Positions 35,424 to 44,234 of a stretch of 64,000 nucleotides of DNA are shown here, one piece after another; position 1 is the stretch's first letter, and every line of letters begins with the position of its first letter. The position numbers and the translations under genes were made by a program. The stretch is from JBFGFX01 sp965232455 (lineage in GTDB: Bacteria; Pseudomonadota; Gammaproteobacteria; Steroidobacterales; Woeseiaceae). The notes under the pieces are model-generated. The model saw nothing but the letters and a program-made list of their open reading frames with translations. It searched no databases and was not told the DNA's origin. Location: contig OZ246981.1 in the NCBI GenBank assembly GCA_965232455.1, positions 3,472,001 to 3,536,000 on the forward strand. The letters are read 5' to 3'.

Positions 35424-35963
35424 CTAGTCCGCCAGCGCGTCTTCTATCGCCTTCACGACGTCCTTGTTGTAGGGCTTCGTGCGCGGGCTGAAGTCGCGAA
35501 TCAGCTCGCCGTCGCGACCGATCAGAAACTTGTGAAAATTCCAGGTGGGATAGGTGCCGGCCTCTTTCGCAAGAGCCGCAAAAAACGGATGCGCATTCTC
35601 CTCGCGGACGGTCGTTTTCTCGAACATCGGAAATCTGACCTTGTAAGTCAGCCGGCAGAACTCCTGAATCTCCTGCTCGGTTCCCGGCTCCTGACCGAAA
35701 AAGTCGTTCGATGGAAACCCGAGCACGACCAGACCGTCCTCGCCGTATTCCTGATACAACTTCTCCAAGCCGTCGTACTGGGGCGTGTTGCCGCATTTGG
35801 AGGCCGTGTTGACGACCAACAGGACCTTACCCGAATACGCTGCGCATAAATTCACCTCCTCGTCCGAGGCGAGTTTGCGGAAATCCCGGTCCAACAGCGC
35901 GCTTTGGCAGGCCAGCGCCGAGGTGCTCAAAAGACCGAGGACGACAGCCACGGTTGTTCGCAT
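35424..35963 (-). CDS. Glutathione peroxidase (Cys form), exported
   Basis: The 179-residue protein has the signal MRTTVAVVLGLLSTSALAC, then the glutathione/thiol peroxidase fold: VVNTASKCG with a TGC-encoded peroxidatic Cys (not selenocysteine), LGFPSNDFFGQEPG with the active-site Gln, and WNFHKFLIGRDG with the Trp. It reduces hydroperoxides using thiols, here in the periplasm or at a membrane. AGGAG lies 7 bp before ATG 35963. The 258-bp gap upstream of it holds no gene. Confidence 0.9.
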   Translation of the reverse strand: MRTTVAVVLGLLSTSALACQSALLDRDFRKLASDEEVNLCAAYSGKVLLVVNTASKCGNTPQYDGLEKLYQEYGEDGLVVLGFPSNDFFGQEPGTEQEIQEFCRLTYKVRFPMFEKTTVREENAHPFFAALAKEAGTYPTWNFHKFLIGRDGELIRDFSPRTKPYNKDVVKAIEDALAD

Positions 35964-36222
35964 GATCTTCTCCTGTGCGGGCGGGGCCGCGTGCACGTTG
36001 CCCGCTCGACTCAATTTGACCCGCCATCGCTTCGTATTCGATTATCCCCGCCGGATCGCCGGCGCGTAAGCCCGCTTTTGTAACAAGTGGTAACGGCTTG
36101 CAATCCAGGCGGTCGTCTCGCTAGGAGAAATGCCGCTCGCGCGGACTCTACCGTGCTGGGCTAGAATGCACGCGGTTGACCCGCCGCCCGGCCGGGTTCA
36201 CGGATCCGATCGCAGGGGGTGA

Positions 36223-37938
36223 GTGGTGCTCAAAATCAAGTTTCGGGTTTTTCTGGTCGCAGCGTTCGGCACGCTGTTCCTGCTCGGCGCGATCACCGCG
36301 CCGGCCAGCGGTCGCATACCCGTCCGCGGCAGCAACGGCATCGTCGCGTCCTCGTCCGCGATCGCGTCGGAGGTCGGCGTGCAGATTATGAAAGACGGCG
36401 GTAACGCGGTCGACGCCGCGATCGCGACGGCGTTCGCGATGGCCGTGACCTGGCCGACGGCGGGAAACATCGGCGGCGGCGGATTCATGATCTATCACGG
36501 CGCCGACGGCCAGGCCACGAGCTTCGACTTCCGGGAGAAGGCTCCGCTCGCATCCACCAAAACGATGTACCTGGACGATGAGGGCAATGTACGCGACAAC
36601 TCGAACCACGAGGGAATTCTGGCGGTGGGCGTGCCCGGAACCGTCGCGGGCCTCGAACTCGCGCATCGGCGTTTCGGATCGATGACCTGGGAAGAACTGT
36701 TGGAGCCGGCCATTCGGCTCGCCCGCGAGGGGATACCGACGAGTTGGAAGCTGCATGACGATTTCAGAAACCGCATGCCGCGCTTCGAGAAGTACCCCAG
36801 TTCAAAAAAGGTTTTCAGCAAGGCTGACGGCTCTTTTTACCAGCCGGGCGACACCTGGGCCCAACCGGATCTGGCCGACACGCTCGAGCGAATCCAGAAA
36901 AACGGCCGCGATGGTTTCTATAGAGGTAAAACAGCGCAGCTCATCGCCGAGTTCATGGCCGCAAACGGCGGCATCATCACGCTGGAAGACCTCGAGATGT
37001 ATCAGGCGGTCGAACGCGAACCGGTCCGCGGCGATTATCGGGGTTACGAAATCGTCAGCATGCCGCCGCCGAGTTCCGGCGGCGTGATCCTGGTCGAGAT
37101 GCTGAACATCCTCGAGGGCTTTGACCTCGAGGAAATCGGCCACAACTCCGCGCTTTATCTGCATTTACTCACCGAGTCCATGCGCCGGGCCTACGCCGAC
37201 CGGGCGAACTATCTCGGCGACCCGGACTTCAACGAAAACATGCCGCTCGACCGGCTGACATCGAAAGAACATGCGGCGAACCTGCGCGGCAGCATCAGTA
37301 TGACGACAAAGTCGGAGAGTGATCCCGCGCTGTTTGCCCAGCGTTACGAAAGCGACCAGACGACCCACTTCTCGGTGGTCGACAAAAACGGGAACATGGT
37401 GTCGCTCACCTATACACTCGAATGGGGTTACGGCTCGCACATCGTGGTCGAAGGCGCCGGTTTCCTGCTCAACAACGAGATGGGCGACTTCAACGCCCAG
37501 CCAGGCGTCACCGACGTCAACGGAAGGATCGGCACCGAACCCAATCAGATTCGCCCGCAGCAGCGCATGCTGTCGAGCATGACGCCGACGATTGTCGCCA
37601 GGGACGGCGTGCCGTTGTTCGCCACGGGCAGCCCGGGCGGAAAAACCATCATCAACACGACGATGCAAACAATCCTGAACGTCGTCGATCACGGTATGAC
37701 GATTGCCGAATCCATCGAAGCTCCGCGTATACACCACCAGTGGCTGCCGGATCGCACGAGGGTCGAACGCCACGGCCTGTCGCCGGACACGCGGCGTTTG
37801 TACGAGGAATTCGGTCACGTCGTCACCGAGGGCCGGTCTATCGGCTCGGCGATGGGAGTCTATCGCGACCCGGAGACGGGCGTGTTATCGGGCGCCGCCG
37901 ACTCGCGCGCGGAAGACGGCGGCGTCGCGGCGTATTAG
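36223..37938 (+). CDS. ggt: Gamma-glutamyltransferase
   Basis: A 571-residue Ntn-hydrolase precursor. It has a signal-like N-terminus, then ASSSAIASEVGVQIMKDGGNAVDAAIATAFAM, typical of GGT. The autocleavage site and nucleophile are Thr380 in DQTTHFSVVD, and GSPGGKTIINTTMQT lies in the small subunit. The enzyme breaks gamma-glutamyl bonds such as in glutathione and supplies glutamate and Cys-Gly in the periplasm. The start is GTG 36223 or the next codon, also GTG, with AGGGGGTGA just upstream. This fits the peptidase-rich neighbourhood. Confidence 0.92.
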   Translation: MVLKIKFRVFLVAAFGTLFLLGAITAPASGRIPVRGSNGIVASSSAIASEVGVQIMKDGGNAVDAAIATAFAMAVTWPTAGNIGGGGFMIYHGADGQATSFDFREKAPLASTKTMYLDDEGNVRDNSNHEGILAVGVPGTVAGLELAHRRFGSMTWEELLEPAIRLAREGIPTSWKLHDDFRNRMPRFEKYPSSKKVFSKADGSFYQPGDTWAQPDLADTLERIQKNGRDGFYRGKTAQLIAEFMAANGGIITLEDLEMYQAVEREPVRGDYRGYEIVSMPPPSSGGVILVEMLNILEGFDLEEIGHNSALYLHLLTESMRRAYADRANYLGDPDFNENMPLDRLTSKEHAANLRGSISMTTKSESDPALFAQRYESDQTTHFSVVDKNGNMVSLTYTLEWGYGSHIVVEGAGFLLNNEMGDFNAQPGVTDVNGRIGTEPNQIRPQQRMLSSMTPTIVARDGVPLFATGSPGGKTIINTTMQTILNVVDHGMTIAESIEAPRIHHQWLPDRTRVERHGLSPDTRRLYEEFGHVVTEGRSIGSAMGVYRDPETGVLSGAADSRAEDGGVAAY

Positions 37939-37993
37939 CCTAGGCATTGCCGGGTCGCCCGTCCTGATGCAATCCGCCCCCGATCACGAAATG

Positions 37994-38033
37994 GGCGTAT
38001 CCCGCGGACCGCGGATTGATCTTTAGTGCCTGA
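37994..38033 (+). repeat. 40-bp dispersed repeat, copy B
   Basis: It matches 17823-17862 at 36 of 40 positions in the same orientation, beginning GGCGTATCCCGCGGACCGCG. It lies 55 bp after the gamma-glutamyltransferase stop and before the converging M28 peptidase gene. No coding function is visible. Confidence 0.6.
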
Positions 38034-38068
38034 TTGATTTTGTCGAGCGACGGACAACCGCGGGCTGA

Positions 38069-39721
38069 TTACCTGGAAAATTTATCCCCAAAAAAATCGT
38101 TCTCCACCCAGCGCGGCCGCTCATCGCCGTCCGCCACGATCAGTCCCATCAACAAGCCCGCGCGCGCGAACCGTTCCGCGCCTTCCGAGCTGTACGGCAA
38201 ATCGAGATCGTCGCTCGCCTGGTGATAGTGGTTTTTGAGGAAATCGTCGAGCGCCGCAGCGCCGTCGATCGCGGGATCCGACGACTGCATGCCCGCTTTG
38301 AACGCGACCGCCGGTATTCCCTCCTTCACGAACGAAAACTGGTCCGAACGGATGAACCGGACCTCTTCGGGTTTCGGATCCGGCGTGAGCTGCATACCGA
38401 GAGACCGGGTGGCCTCGTCCGCCGGTCCGTAGAGTGTCGAATGCTCGGCGCCGAAGGCGTGCACGTCGTTGACCGGAAAACCGAGATACGGCATGTCGAT
38501 GTTGATGTTCGCAACCAGCTGTTCGACGGGGACGGTCGGGTTTTTTGCGAAGTACGACGAGCCCTGCAGGCCTTTTTCTTCCGCGGTGACCATCGCGAAG
38601 ACGACCGAGCGTCTCGGCCGTGTATCCATGCCCGACATCGCCTGCGAAATCTCGAGAATTGCGCCGACGCCCGCCGCGTTGTCGTAGGCGCCGTTGTGAA
38701 TGTCGTCACCGTTTTTGCCGGGGCGCAGACCGATGTGATCGAGGTGCCCGGTATAAACGACGTACTCGTCTTTGAGCAACGGGTCACTGCCCTCCAGGAC
38801 AGCGATGACGTTCGCCGAGGACACGGTGCGCTGAACGGACGAACGCGCCAGCGTCGCCGAAATTCCCAGGTCGAAACTGCCGGTTTTGCCGGCGGCGTGC
38901 TTCTCGAATATGGCGTCGAGATCGCGCCCCGACAGCGCAAATAGCTTTTCCGCTCCCGTCTCGCTTACGGCGGCGCTACCGGCGAGTTCGGGAAATCCCT
39001 GAAACGGTTTGCCCGCCGCGTCGATCCAGCGCATACCCGGGGAGCCGATGCCGGGCAGCGAACGCGCCCAGGGACGGCGCGCCTGATCGACCGGCGTCCG
39101 CACGGTAATGATGCCGACGGCGCCGCGCGCAACGGCGGTTTCGGCCTTGCCGCGACTGGACGAATAAAACGCACGGCGGTCGGTATCGAACCCCGGTGGC
39201 GCGCCGCTCAGGACAACGAGAATCTTGCCTCCGACATCGATGCCCGCGAAGTCGTCGTGGTTCAACTCGGGCGCGATTATGCCGTGCCCGACGAATGCCA
39301 GCGCCGCTGTGATTTCTTCGTCCGCGGCGCCGTAACCGCCGCCGCGAATGAAGTCGTCGCGGAATACGAGAGCAATGGACCCACCGTTCTTGTGCAGGGA
39401 CAGCCGCGCGGATTCCGGCACGAGCCGCGTCTCGAAAAAGTCGATCGACTGAAAGTAGCTGCCGTCGTCGCCAAGCGGTTCGAGCCCGGCCGCCTTGTAG
39501 TGCATCACAACGTAGTCGGCGGCACGCTCGTAGAATTTCGTACCGGCTTCCCGGCCCTGCATGTCGTCGGCGGCGAGCACCTCCATGTGCCGGCGGATCT
39601 CGGCGCCGGTCACCGATTCGATTGCGCGGCCACGATCGCCGGTCGGTCGCTCCGGCTGCTCTTCCCGTGCACAGGCCCACACGAGCGCGGCTATCGCGAA
39701 CACTGCTGCTAGCTTATTCAT
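38069..39721 (-). CDS. M28-family zinc peptidase with PA domain
   Basis: A 550-residue exported peptidase. The N-terminus ends in VWAC, a weak lipobox. A protease-associated (PA) insert lies near 140-260. The M28 catalytic core follows, with YTGHLDHIG (zinc His), GAYDNAAGVGAILE (bridging Asp), AMVTAEEKGLQGS (Glu-Glu) and NINIDMPY. It is a different subfamily from the enzyme at 28063, which lacks the PA insert and has a fibronectin tail. Likely substrates are N-terminal residues of peptides. It is convergent with gamma-glutamyltransferase, with a 130-bp gap holding a dispersed repeat. Confidence 0.88.
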   Translation of the reverse strand: MNKLAAVFAIAALVWACAREEQPERPTGDRGRAIESVTGAEIRRHMEVLAADDMQGREAGTKFYERAADYVVMHYKAAGLEPLGDDGSYFQSIDFFETRLVPESARLSLHKNGGSIALVFRDDFIRGGGYGAADEEITAALAFVGHGIIAPELNHDDFAGIDVGGKILVVLSGAPPGFDTDRRAFYSSSRGKAETAVARGAVGIITVRTPVDQARRPWARSLPGIGSPGMRWIDAAGKPFQGFPELAGSAAVSETGAEKLFALSGRDLDAIFEKHAAGKTGSFDLGISATLARSSVQRTVSSANVIAVLEGSDPLLKDEYVVYTGHLDHIGLRPGKNGDDIHNGAYDNAAGVGAILEISQAMSGMDTRPRRSVVFAMVTAEEKGLQGSSYFAKNPTVPVEQLVANINIDMPYLGFPVNDVHAFGAEHSTLYGPADEATRSLGMQLTPDPKPEEVRFIRSDQFSFVKEGIPAVAFKAGMQSSDPAIDGAAALDDFLKNHYHQASDDLDLPYSSEGAERFARAGLLMGLIVADGDERPRWVENDFFGDKFSR

Positions 39722-39752
39722 TCAGAGTCCCCCGGAACCCCGCCGCGGATGA

Positions 39753-40646
39753 CTAGATTGGCGGCACCGATTTCAGATAAACGGCAATCGCGCGCCGGTC
39801 CTCCCGGGTCAGCTGGCTGGTGTTGTCCTCGATAACCGGCCCCATCGAGCTGCCCGTGAAATCGCCGTCGGGCAGCATGCCGATCTCCAGAAAATATTCG
39901 ATATCGCTGACGGACCAACGTCCGATGCCGTTTTCGCGATGCGGCGTGATGTTCGGCGCGCTCTCGTCGTCGGTCAGCTCGGGATTGCCCGCAAACTCGC
40001 GGTCCTTCTCCAGCGCACCGAGGCTCGAACGCGGCGTGTGGCATTCGCCGCAATGACCCAGGTGGCGGACGAGGTAGGCGCCGCGATTCCACTCATCGCT
40101 TTGCTGGGGGTCCGGCTCGAAACGCTCCGCGTCGAAATAACGGGCTTTCCAGACGCCCGCGGCGAAACGCGACGACATGATGGCCCACAGGTCGTGTTCC
40201 CTGTTTTCTTTTTTGACCGGCTCGACGCTGAACAGGTAGGCCTTCAGCGCCAAAACGTCCTCGCGCGACATGCCGGTATAGGCCGTGTAGGGAAAAGACG
40301 GGAAGTAGTGATCGCCCTCGGGGTTCTCACCTTCCCAGAAAGCGGTCAGGAAATCTTCGTCCGTCCAGTTGCCGATGCCGGTCTCGGGATCGGGCGTGAT
40401 ATTCGGCGAATAAAACGTGCCAAACGGCGATTCCAGCGCATGCCCGCCGGCAAGCGGATGAGCGTCGTCCTCGTCGCCTTTGTGACAACTGATACAGCCG
40501 CCGGCATGCAGCAGGTAGTTGCCTCTCGCGATCAGCTCGTCGTCATCGGCGGACGCGCCGCCGGCTAACAGCAAAATGGCCGCGGCTGTTACCGCGGCCA
40601 TTTTGCGGGGTTTTTGCTCAATCGTCAGATTTGCGGAAATTGTCAT
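39753..40646 (-). CDS. Diheme c-type cytochrome
   Basis: A 297-residue protein with a signal peptide (KPRK followed by a hydrophobic run ending GGASA) and two heme c sites: CISCH in the first domain and CGECH in the second, with distal Met candidates around each. It resembles the diheme cytochromes paired with gluconate/alcohol dehydrogenases or thiosulfate oxidation, but no such partner is adjacent. I chose ATG 40646, which overlaps the cytochrome c' gene by 29 bp and gives a positively charged signal; ATG 40601 would start inside a strong hairpin. Confidence 0.83.
   Translation of the reverse strand: MTISANLTIEQKPRKMAAVTAAAILLLAGGASADDDELIARGNYLLHAGGCISCHKGDEDDAHPLAGGHALESPFGTFYSPNITPDPETGIGNWTDEDFLTAFWEGENPEGDHYFPSFPYTAYTGMSREDVLALKAYLFSVEPVKKENREHDLWAIMSSRFAAGVWKARYFDAERFEPDPQQSDEWNRGAYLVRHLGHCGECHTPRSSLGALEKDREFAGNPELTDDESAPNITPHRENGIGRWSVSDIEYFLEIGMLPDGDFTGSSMGPVIEDNTSQLTREDRRAIAVYLKSVPPI
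40571..40606. promoter_or_regulatory. 15-bp perfect hairpin inside the diheme cytochrome leader region
   Basis: Arms GCAAAATGGCCGCGG (40571-40585) and its exact reverse complement (40592-40606) enclose a 6-nt loop. It lies across the signal-peptide codons of the diheme cytochrome gene, 12 bp after the stop of the cytochrome c' gene. On the plus strand GGGGTTTTT follows; on the coding (minus) strand no T-tract follows, so for these genes it would act on translation or RNA stability. Confidence 0.6.
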
Positions 40647-41076
40647 GGCAACCCCGGCAGGACATGCCGACCTGACGGAAGGCTGCGCCGATCGCGGCCG
40701 GATCGCCGCCGGCGGCCGCGGTCTCGAATTCACCGGTTGCCTCGACCATGGCATCGATTGCGGCGGCGAACTTCTCGGGCTCGGCCCAGATCGCGGGGAG
40801 CGCTTCGGATTCGTTGACGTCCGAACCCTCGGGAAACAGGTTTTTCAACTCAGCGGCGGCGTTGGATAAACCTTCGGCGTGTCCGAGCAGCTGACCGCTA
40901 TTTTCTATGAGACCGCGTGCAATCATCGACGCTGCGCCGACGTGGCCACGAAGCGAGGTCATCACCGCGGACCGATAGTCCTTTGCATCTTCGGGTGTGG
41001 CATCCGCAAAAACCGGATATGACGCGCCAAGCGCCACCGCGACACCCACTAACATCCCAATCAATTTCCGCTGCAT
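40618..41076 (-). CDS. Cytochrome c' (single C-terminal heme, four-helix)
   Basis: A 152-residue protein with a signal peptide (cleavage near VFADA) and a single heme site CRGCH close to the C-terminus, the arrangement of class II cytochromes (c' family). The helical body and the LLGHAEGLSNAAAELKNLFPEGSD segment fit. These proteins bind NO and CO at a five-coordinate heme and may protect against nitrosative stress. It overlaps the diheme cytochrome gene and is divergent from an HTH regulator with repeated CGATACC sites between them. Confidence 0.85.
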   Translation of the reverse strand: MQRKLIGMLVGVAVALGASYPVFADATPEDAKDYRSAVMTSLRGHVGAASMIARGLIENSGQLLGHAEGLSNAAAELKNLFPEGSDVNESEALPAIWAEPEKFAAAIDAMVEATGEFETAAAGGDPAAIGAAFRQVGMSCRGCHDNFRKSDD

Positions 41077-41169
41077 CTGTCGCCCCCCTTGAAGGCCTGT
41101 GTTGTTGAACTGAAGAAGAGTAGCAAGCGAAGGTTACGGGAAAAAGGTCTGTTGCAAGCAGCGATAATT

Positions 41170-41204
41170 CGATACCTTGTTCCAGGGTATCGGGCTACGA
41201 TACC
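41170..41204. promoter_or_regulatory. Triple CGATACC operator-like repeat
   Basis: CGATACC (41170-41176), its inverted copy GGTATCG (41186-41192) and CGATACC again (41198-41204) lie in the gap between divergent cytochrome c' and HTH-regulator genes, 29 bp before the likely GTG start of the regulator. Such a set is a plausible binding site for the XRE-type protein encoded next to it, controlling both directions. Confidence 0.45.
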
Positions 41205-41232
41205 GTTGCGACGCCTATATAAAGGAGTAAAT

Positions 41233-42006
41233 GTGACACAAACGGCCGAGCTGCTCGGAACGTTGAAAAAATGTCTGAAGGCAAAGGGAATCAGCTACCG
41301 TGAGCTGGCCGCGGCGCTCAGTCTCAGCGAAGCCAGCATCAAACGCCTGTTTTCGGAGCAGAGTTTCTCGCTGCGGCGTCTCGAGGAGGTGTGTCGTTTT
41401 CTGGACATGACCGTTTACGATCTCGCACGGATGACGCGTCTGACGCCGGAAGACGAGGCAACGCGGCTGACGCTGGAACAGGAAGAAGGTTTGGCGAGGG
41501 ACCTTCCGGCGCTTACCTATTTTTACCTGCTTTTGACGGGGCGGACCGCGGAAAAAATTGCCCGCGAATTCGGCCTGACCGACAGCCAGCAGAACACGCT
41601 GCTGGTCCGCCTCAGCCGACTCAAGCTCGTTGAACTCTATCCCAACAACAGCGGCCGACTGCTGACTCACCGTCGCATCGACTGGCGTCGCGACGGCCCG
41701 ATTCGCAGGCAATATCAGCGTCAAGTCCAGCAGGCGTTTTTCGATACGTCTTTCGGCGCAAAAGACGAGTCGTTCCGGTTCCTGACCGGCGAGCTATCGG
41801 ACGCGTCGATCAGCGTGCTCGAGCGAATGTTCAACCGTCTGGAACGCGACTTCGAGGAACTGACCGAGCTCGACATCCATGTGCAAAACTCGAAGAAAAA
41901 GGCCTACGGGCTTATGATCGGCTTCCGCCCGTGGACGTTCTGGCAAATACTGAAGACCGAAGCGGACGACATGGGCCTGAACGCGGAACGGAGCCAAGCA
42001 AAGTGA
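41233..42006 (+). CDS. XRE-like helix-turn-helix regulator with second C-terminal domain
   Basis: A 257-residue protein. The N-terminal ~65 residues form a Cro/CI-type HTH (GISYRELAAALSLSEASIKRLFS). A second HTH-like region follows (TAEKIAREFGLTDSQQNTLLVRLSRLKLVEL), then a C-terminal helical domain of unknown type (about 175-257). I chose GTG 41233 because AAAGGAG lies 5 bp upstream; the reading frame stays open further upstream but without a ribosome site. It is 10 bp upstream of an oxygenase gene, so they are likely co-transcribed. It probably regulates its own operon and the cytochromes. Confidence 0.8.
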   Translation: MTQTAELLGTLKKCLKAKGISYRELAAALSLSEASIKRLFSEQSFSLRRLEEVCRFLDMTVYDLARMTRLTPEDEATRLTLEQEEGLARDLPALTYFYLLLTGRTAEKIAREFGLTDSQQNTLLVRLSRLKLVELYPNNSGRLLTHRRIDWRRDGPIRRQYQRQVQQAFFDTSFGAKDESFRFLTGELSDASISVLERMFNRLERDFEELTELDIHVQNSKKKAYGLMIGFRPWTFWQILKTEADDMGLNAERSQAK

Positions 42007-42016
42007 GCCTGCCAAA

Positions 42017-43102
42017 ATGAATACGGTGAACGTCGGCGCCAACAATCAGGAGTTCACGCGTTACGATCAGGTGGAAAAAAGTCACACCTACCGGCTGGCC
42101 GAAAACCCCTCGGACGAGTTCGACGATGATTACGTGATACCCGTCTTCGACATCGCGCCATTCCTGCACGGTGACGCCGGCGACAAAGCGCGATTTGCGG
42201 CAGACTTTGGCGCCGCGGTCCAGGAGATCGGTTTCTCGATCATCACGGGACACGGCGTGGACAGCGCCCTCTATGACGAGATGGAGCACCGGGTCGAAGA
42301 GCTGTTTACCACCACGAGCCTCGAGGACAAACTGAGGTTTCGCGCGGCAAGACACGGCTCGGTGAGCCAGGGTTATTTCCCGATTCGCGAGACCAGCGAC
42401 ATTCACCCGGATCTCGTCGAGGGCTGGGTGTGGTGCCGGCGCGCATTCGATTTGCCACAGACGCGCCAGACCGCCTTCAGGCTAGAGGACTACTGGCCCA
42501 ACGTCGCCTACGAACCGATATTCCGCAAGCTTGCCGTCGCGCACGAACGACTGTTCAAGCCGATTACGCAGGCGATGTTTCAGGGTCTCGGCTGCGACCC
42601 GCACCTCTACGACGACAAGCTCGAGCGGACGAATTTCGGCATGCGCCTGAACTATTACCCGGCGCTGGATCAGGCCGCGGACGCCTCGGGAGCCGGTCGT
42701 TTGCTCGGCCACGAGGACGTCGACCTGTTTACGATCCTGCCGGCGCCCAGGGTCGAGGGTTTACAGGTGTGGAATCACCGCAGCAACAAATGGGTGCGGC
42801 TTAAAGCGCCGCCCGGCTCGATCATCATCAACACCGGCGATTACATGCAGCGTATCACCAACGATCGACTGCCCTCGACGACCCATCGCGTCGGCAAACC
42901 GTTGGACGGATCGCACCGATCCAGACCGCGCATGTCGTTTCCGATGGCCGTTTACGTCTGGGAAGACGAAGTCCTGGAGGTTCTGCCGGGATTGGGCGAA
43001 CCCAAATACGAACCGGTCAAGGCGATCACCTTCCACACCCGCAGCACCAGCAAGTTTTACGGCGACGATTACGCCGTGGAGAGCCCGGTCCGGCAGGACT
43101 AG
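42017..43102 (+). CDS. 2OG-Fe(II) oxygenase, isopenicillin N synthase-like
   Basis: A 361-residue non-heme iron oxygenase. The double-stranded beta-helix shows the HxD...H facial triad: H232 and D234 (GHEDVD) and H290 (STTHRVG), with R305-x-S307 (SRPRMSF) for 2-oxoglutarate binding. The N-terminal DIAPF and IGFSIITGHGV motifs are typical of the DIOX_N region. The family hydroxylates or cyclises small molecules. Its pairing with an HTH regulator suggests its substrate or product is the signal. It shares a CTAG stop with the converging RND adaptor gene. Confidence 0.88.
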   Translation: MNTVNVGANNQEFTRYDQVEKSHTYRLAENPSDEFDDDYVIPVFDIAPFLHGDAGDKARFAADFGAAVQEIGFSIITGHGVDSALYDEMEHRVEELFTTTSLEDKLRFRAARHGSVSQGYFPIRETSDIHPDLVEGWVWCRRAFDLPQTRQTAFRLEDYWPNVAYEPIFRKLAVAHERLFKPITQAMFQGLGCDPHLYDDKLERTNFGMRLNYYPALDQAADASGAGRLLGHEDVDLFTILPAPRVEGLQVWNHRSNKWVRLKAPPGSIIINTGDYMQRITNDRLPSTTHRVGKPLDGSHRSRPRMSFPMAVYVWEDEVLEVLPGLGEPKYEPVKAITFHTRSTSKFYGDDYAVESPVRQD

Positions 43103-44217
43103 CTGCCGCCGTTTCCCGAAATGATCTCGACCGGCTGACCCGGGGCGAGCCGTTCGGCGCCGCGGATGATCACCCGGTCGCCGGGTTCGACGCCATCGGC
43201 GACGCCCACCCAGAGCCCGACGGTCGATCGGATGTTCGCCGTGACCTGCTCGGCCGCGCCTTCGTCGTTGACCTTGTAAATGAACGATTGACCGCCCCGC
43301 TCCACGAGCGCGTCGCGCGGCACGGCGACCGTCGTCACCGGGGTATCGTTGGGCAGACTCACCTGCACCGGCGTACCGACCAGCCAGTCACCGTCGCCCG
43401 CACTCAGTCGAATCTCGACCATGCGCGACACCGCGTCGCCCACGGGAACGACCGCGCGCACCGGGTGCAGGCGCTCCACGCTACCGTTTCTGACCTGCAC
43501 TTTGAGACCCGGTCGCAAGAACGCGGTCAGGGCAATGGGCGCGGGCAGGGAGATTTCCGTGCGATGGGTGTCGACCAGACGTAAAACGTCCTCTCCCACG
43601 TCGATGAATTCCCCAACCGAGGCCAACCTTTCGGTCACGTGGCCGGCAAACGCGGCGCGGATCTCGGTGCGCTCGAAATCCCCTTCGGCGCGTTCGAGCT
43701 GGGCGCGGGCATCCGCCAGCTGGTGCAGCGTCTGATCGCGCTGCGCCCTCGCTTCGTCGAGCAGGGTGGCAGACGCGTTGTTGTTTGCGGCGAGTTCCTC
43801 GTTTCGTTCGAGCTGGCGTTCGCGGTAGCGATGGTCGGCTTCCAGTCGCGACACGTTGGCTCGCGCGCGTTTGAGCGCCACCTCCATCAGGCGCGGATCG
43901 ATGCGGGCAATGGTCGCTCCGGTGTCGACGGCGTCACCGACGTCGGCCAGCCAGGTCAGCACGCCCTCGATTTCCGCGGCAATGCGCGAATCGTTCAGGC
44001 TTACGACGGTGCCGGACACGTTGACGACCGGCGCCATCTCGCGCAACTCGGCCGTCGCCACTTCGACTCTCGCCGGCGGCATTGTGGGCATCTCGTCCTG
44101 AGAATAGGCGGCGGTCGTGAGAACCAGCATCCAGACGGCGGCAGCACCCGCTCTGCGCCCCCGCGACGCGCACGCGCCGCATCTGGATGCGGTGCCGCCG
44201 ATGAAAGCAATAGTCAC
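43099..44217 (-). CDS. RND efflux periplasmic adaptor (membrane fusion protein)
   Basis: A 372-residue HlyD/AcrA-type adaptor. It has a signal/anchor segment (AAAVWMLVLTTAAYS), a lipoyl-like half (GTVVSLNDSRIAAEIEGVLTWLADVGDAVDTGATIARID), a coiled-coil hairpin (about 105-165, rich in Glu/Arg/Leu) and beta-barrel domains. It links an inner-membrane RND pump to an outer-membrane channel. I chose GTG 44217 because AAGGAAGGGGG lies 7 bp upstream; GTG 44238 overlaps the pump stop. The pump gene precedes it, the reverse of the usual order, and no TolC-like gene is adjacent. Confidence 0.87.
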   Translation of the reverse strand: MTIAFIGGTASRCGACASRGRRAGAAAVWMLVLTTAAYSQDEMPTMPPARVEVATAELREMAPVVNVSGTVVSLNDSRIAAEIEGVLTWLADVGDAVDTGATIARIDPRLMEVALKRARANVSRLEADHRYRERQLERNEELAANNNASATLLDEARAQRDQTLHQLADARAQLERAEGDFERTEIRAAFAGHVTERLASVGEFIDVGEDVLRLVDTHRTEISLPAPIALTAFLRPGLKVQVRNGSVERLHPVRAVVPVGDAVSRMVEIRLSAGDGDWLVGTPVQVSLPNDTPVTTVAVPRDALVERGGQSFIYKVNDEGAAEQVTANIRSTVGLWVGVADGVEPGDRVIIRGAERLAPGQPVEIISGNGGS

Positions 44218-44234
44218 TGCGAAGCCCCCTTCCT

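Noticed and set aside
35424..35963. Selenocysteine-type glutathione peroxidase
   Set aside because: The peroxidatic position is an ordinary TGC Cys codon; no in-frame TGA is present there.
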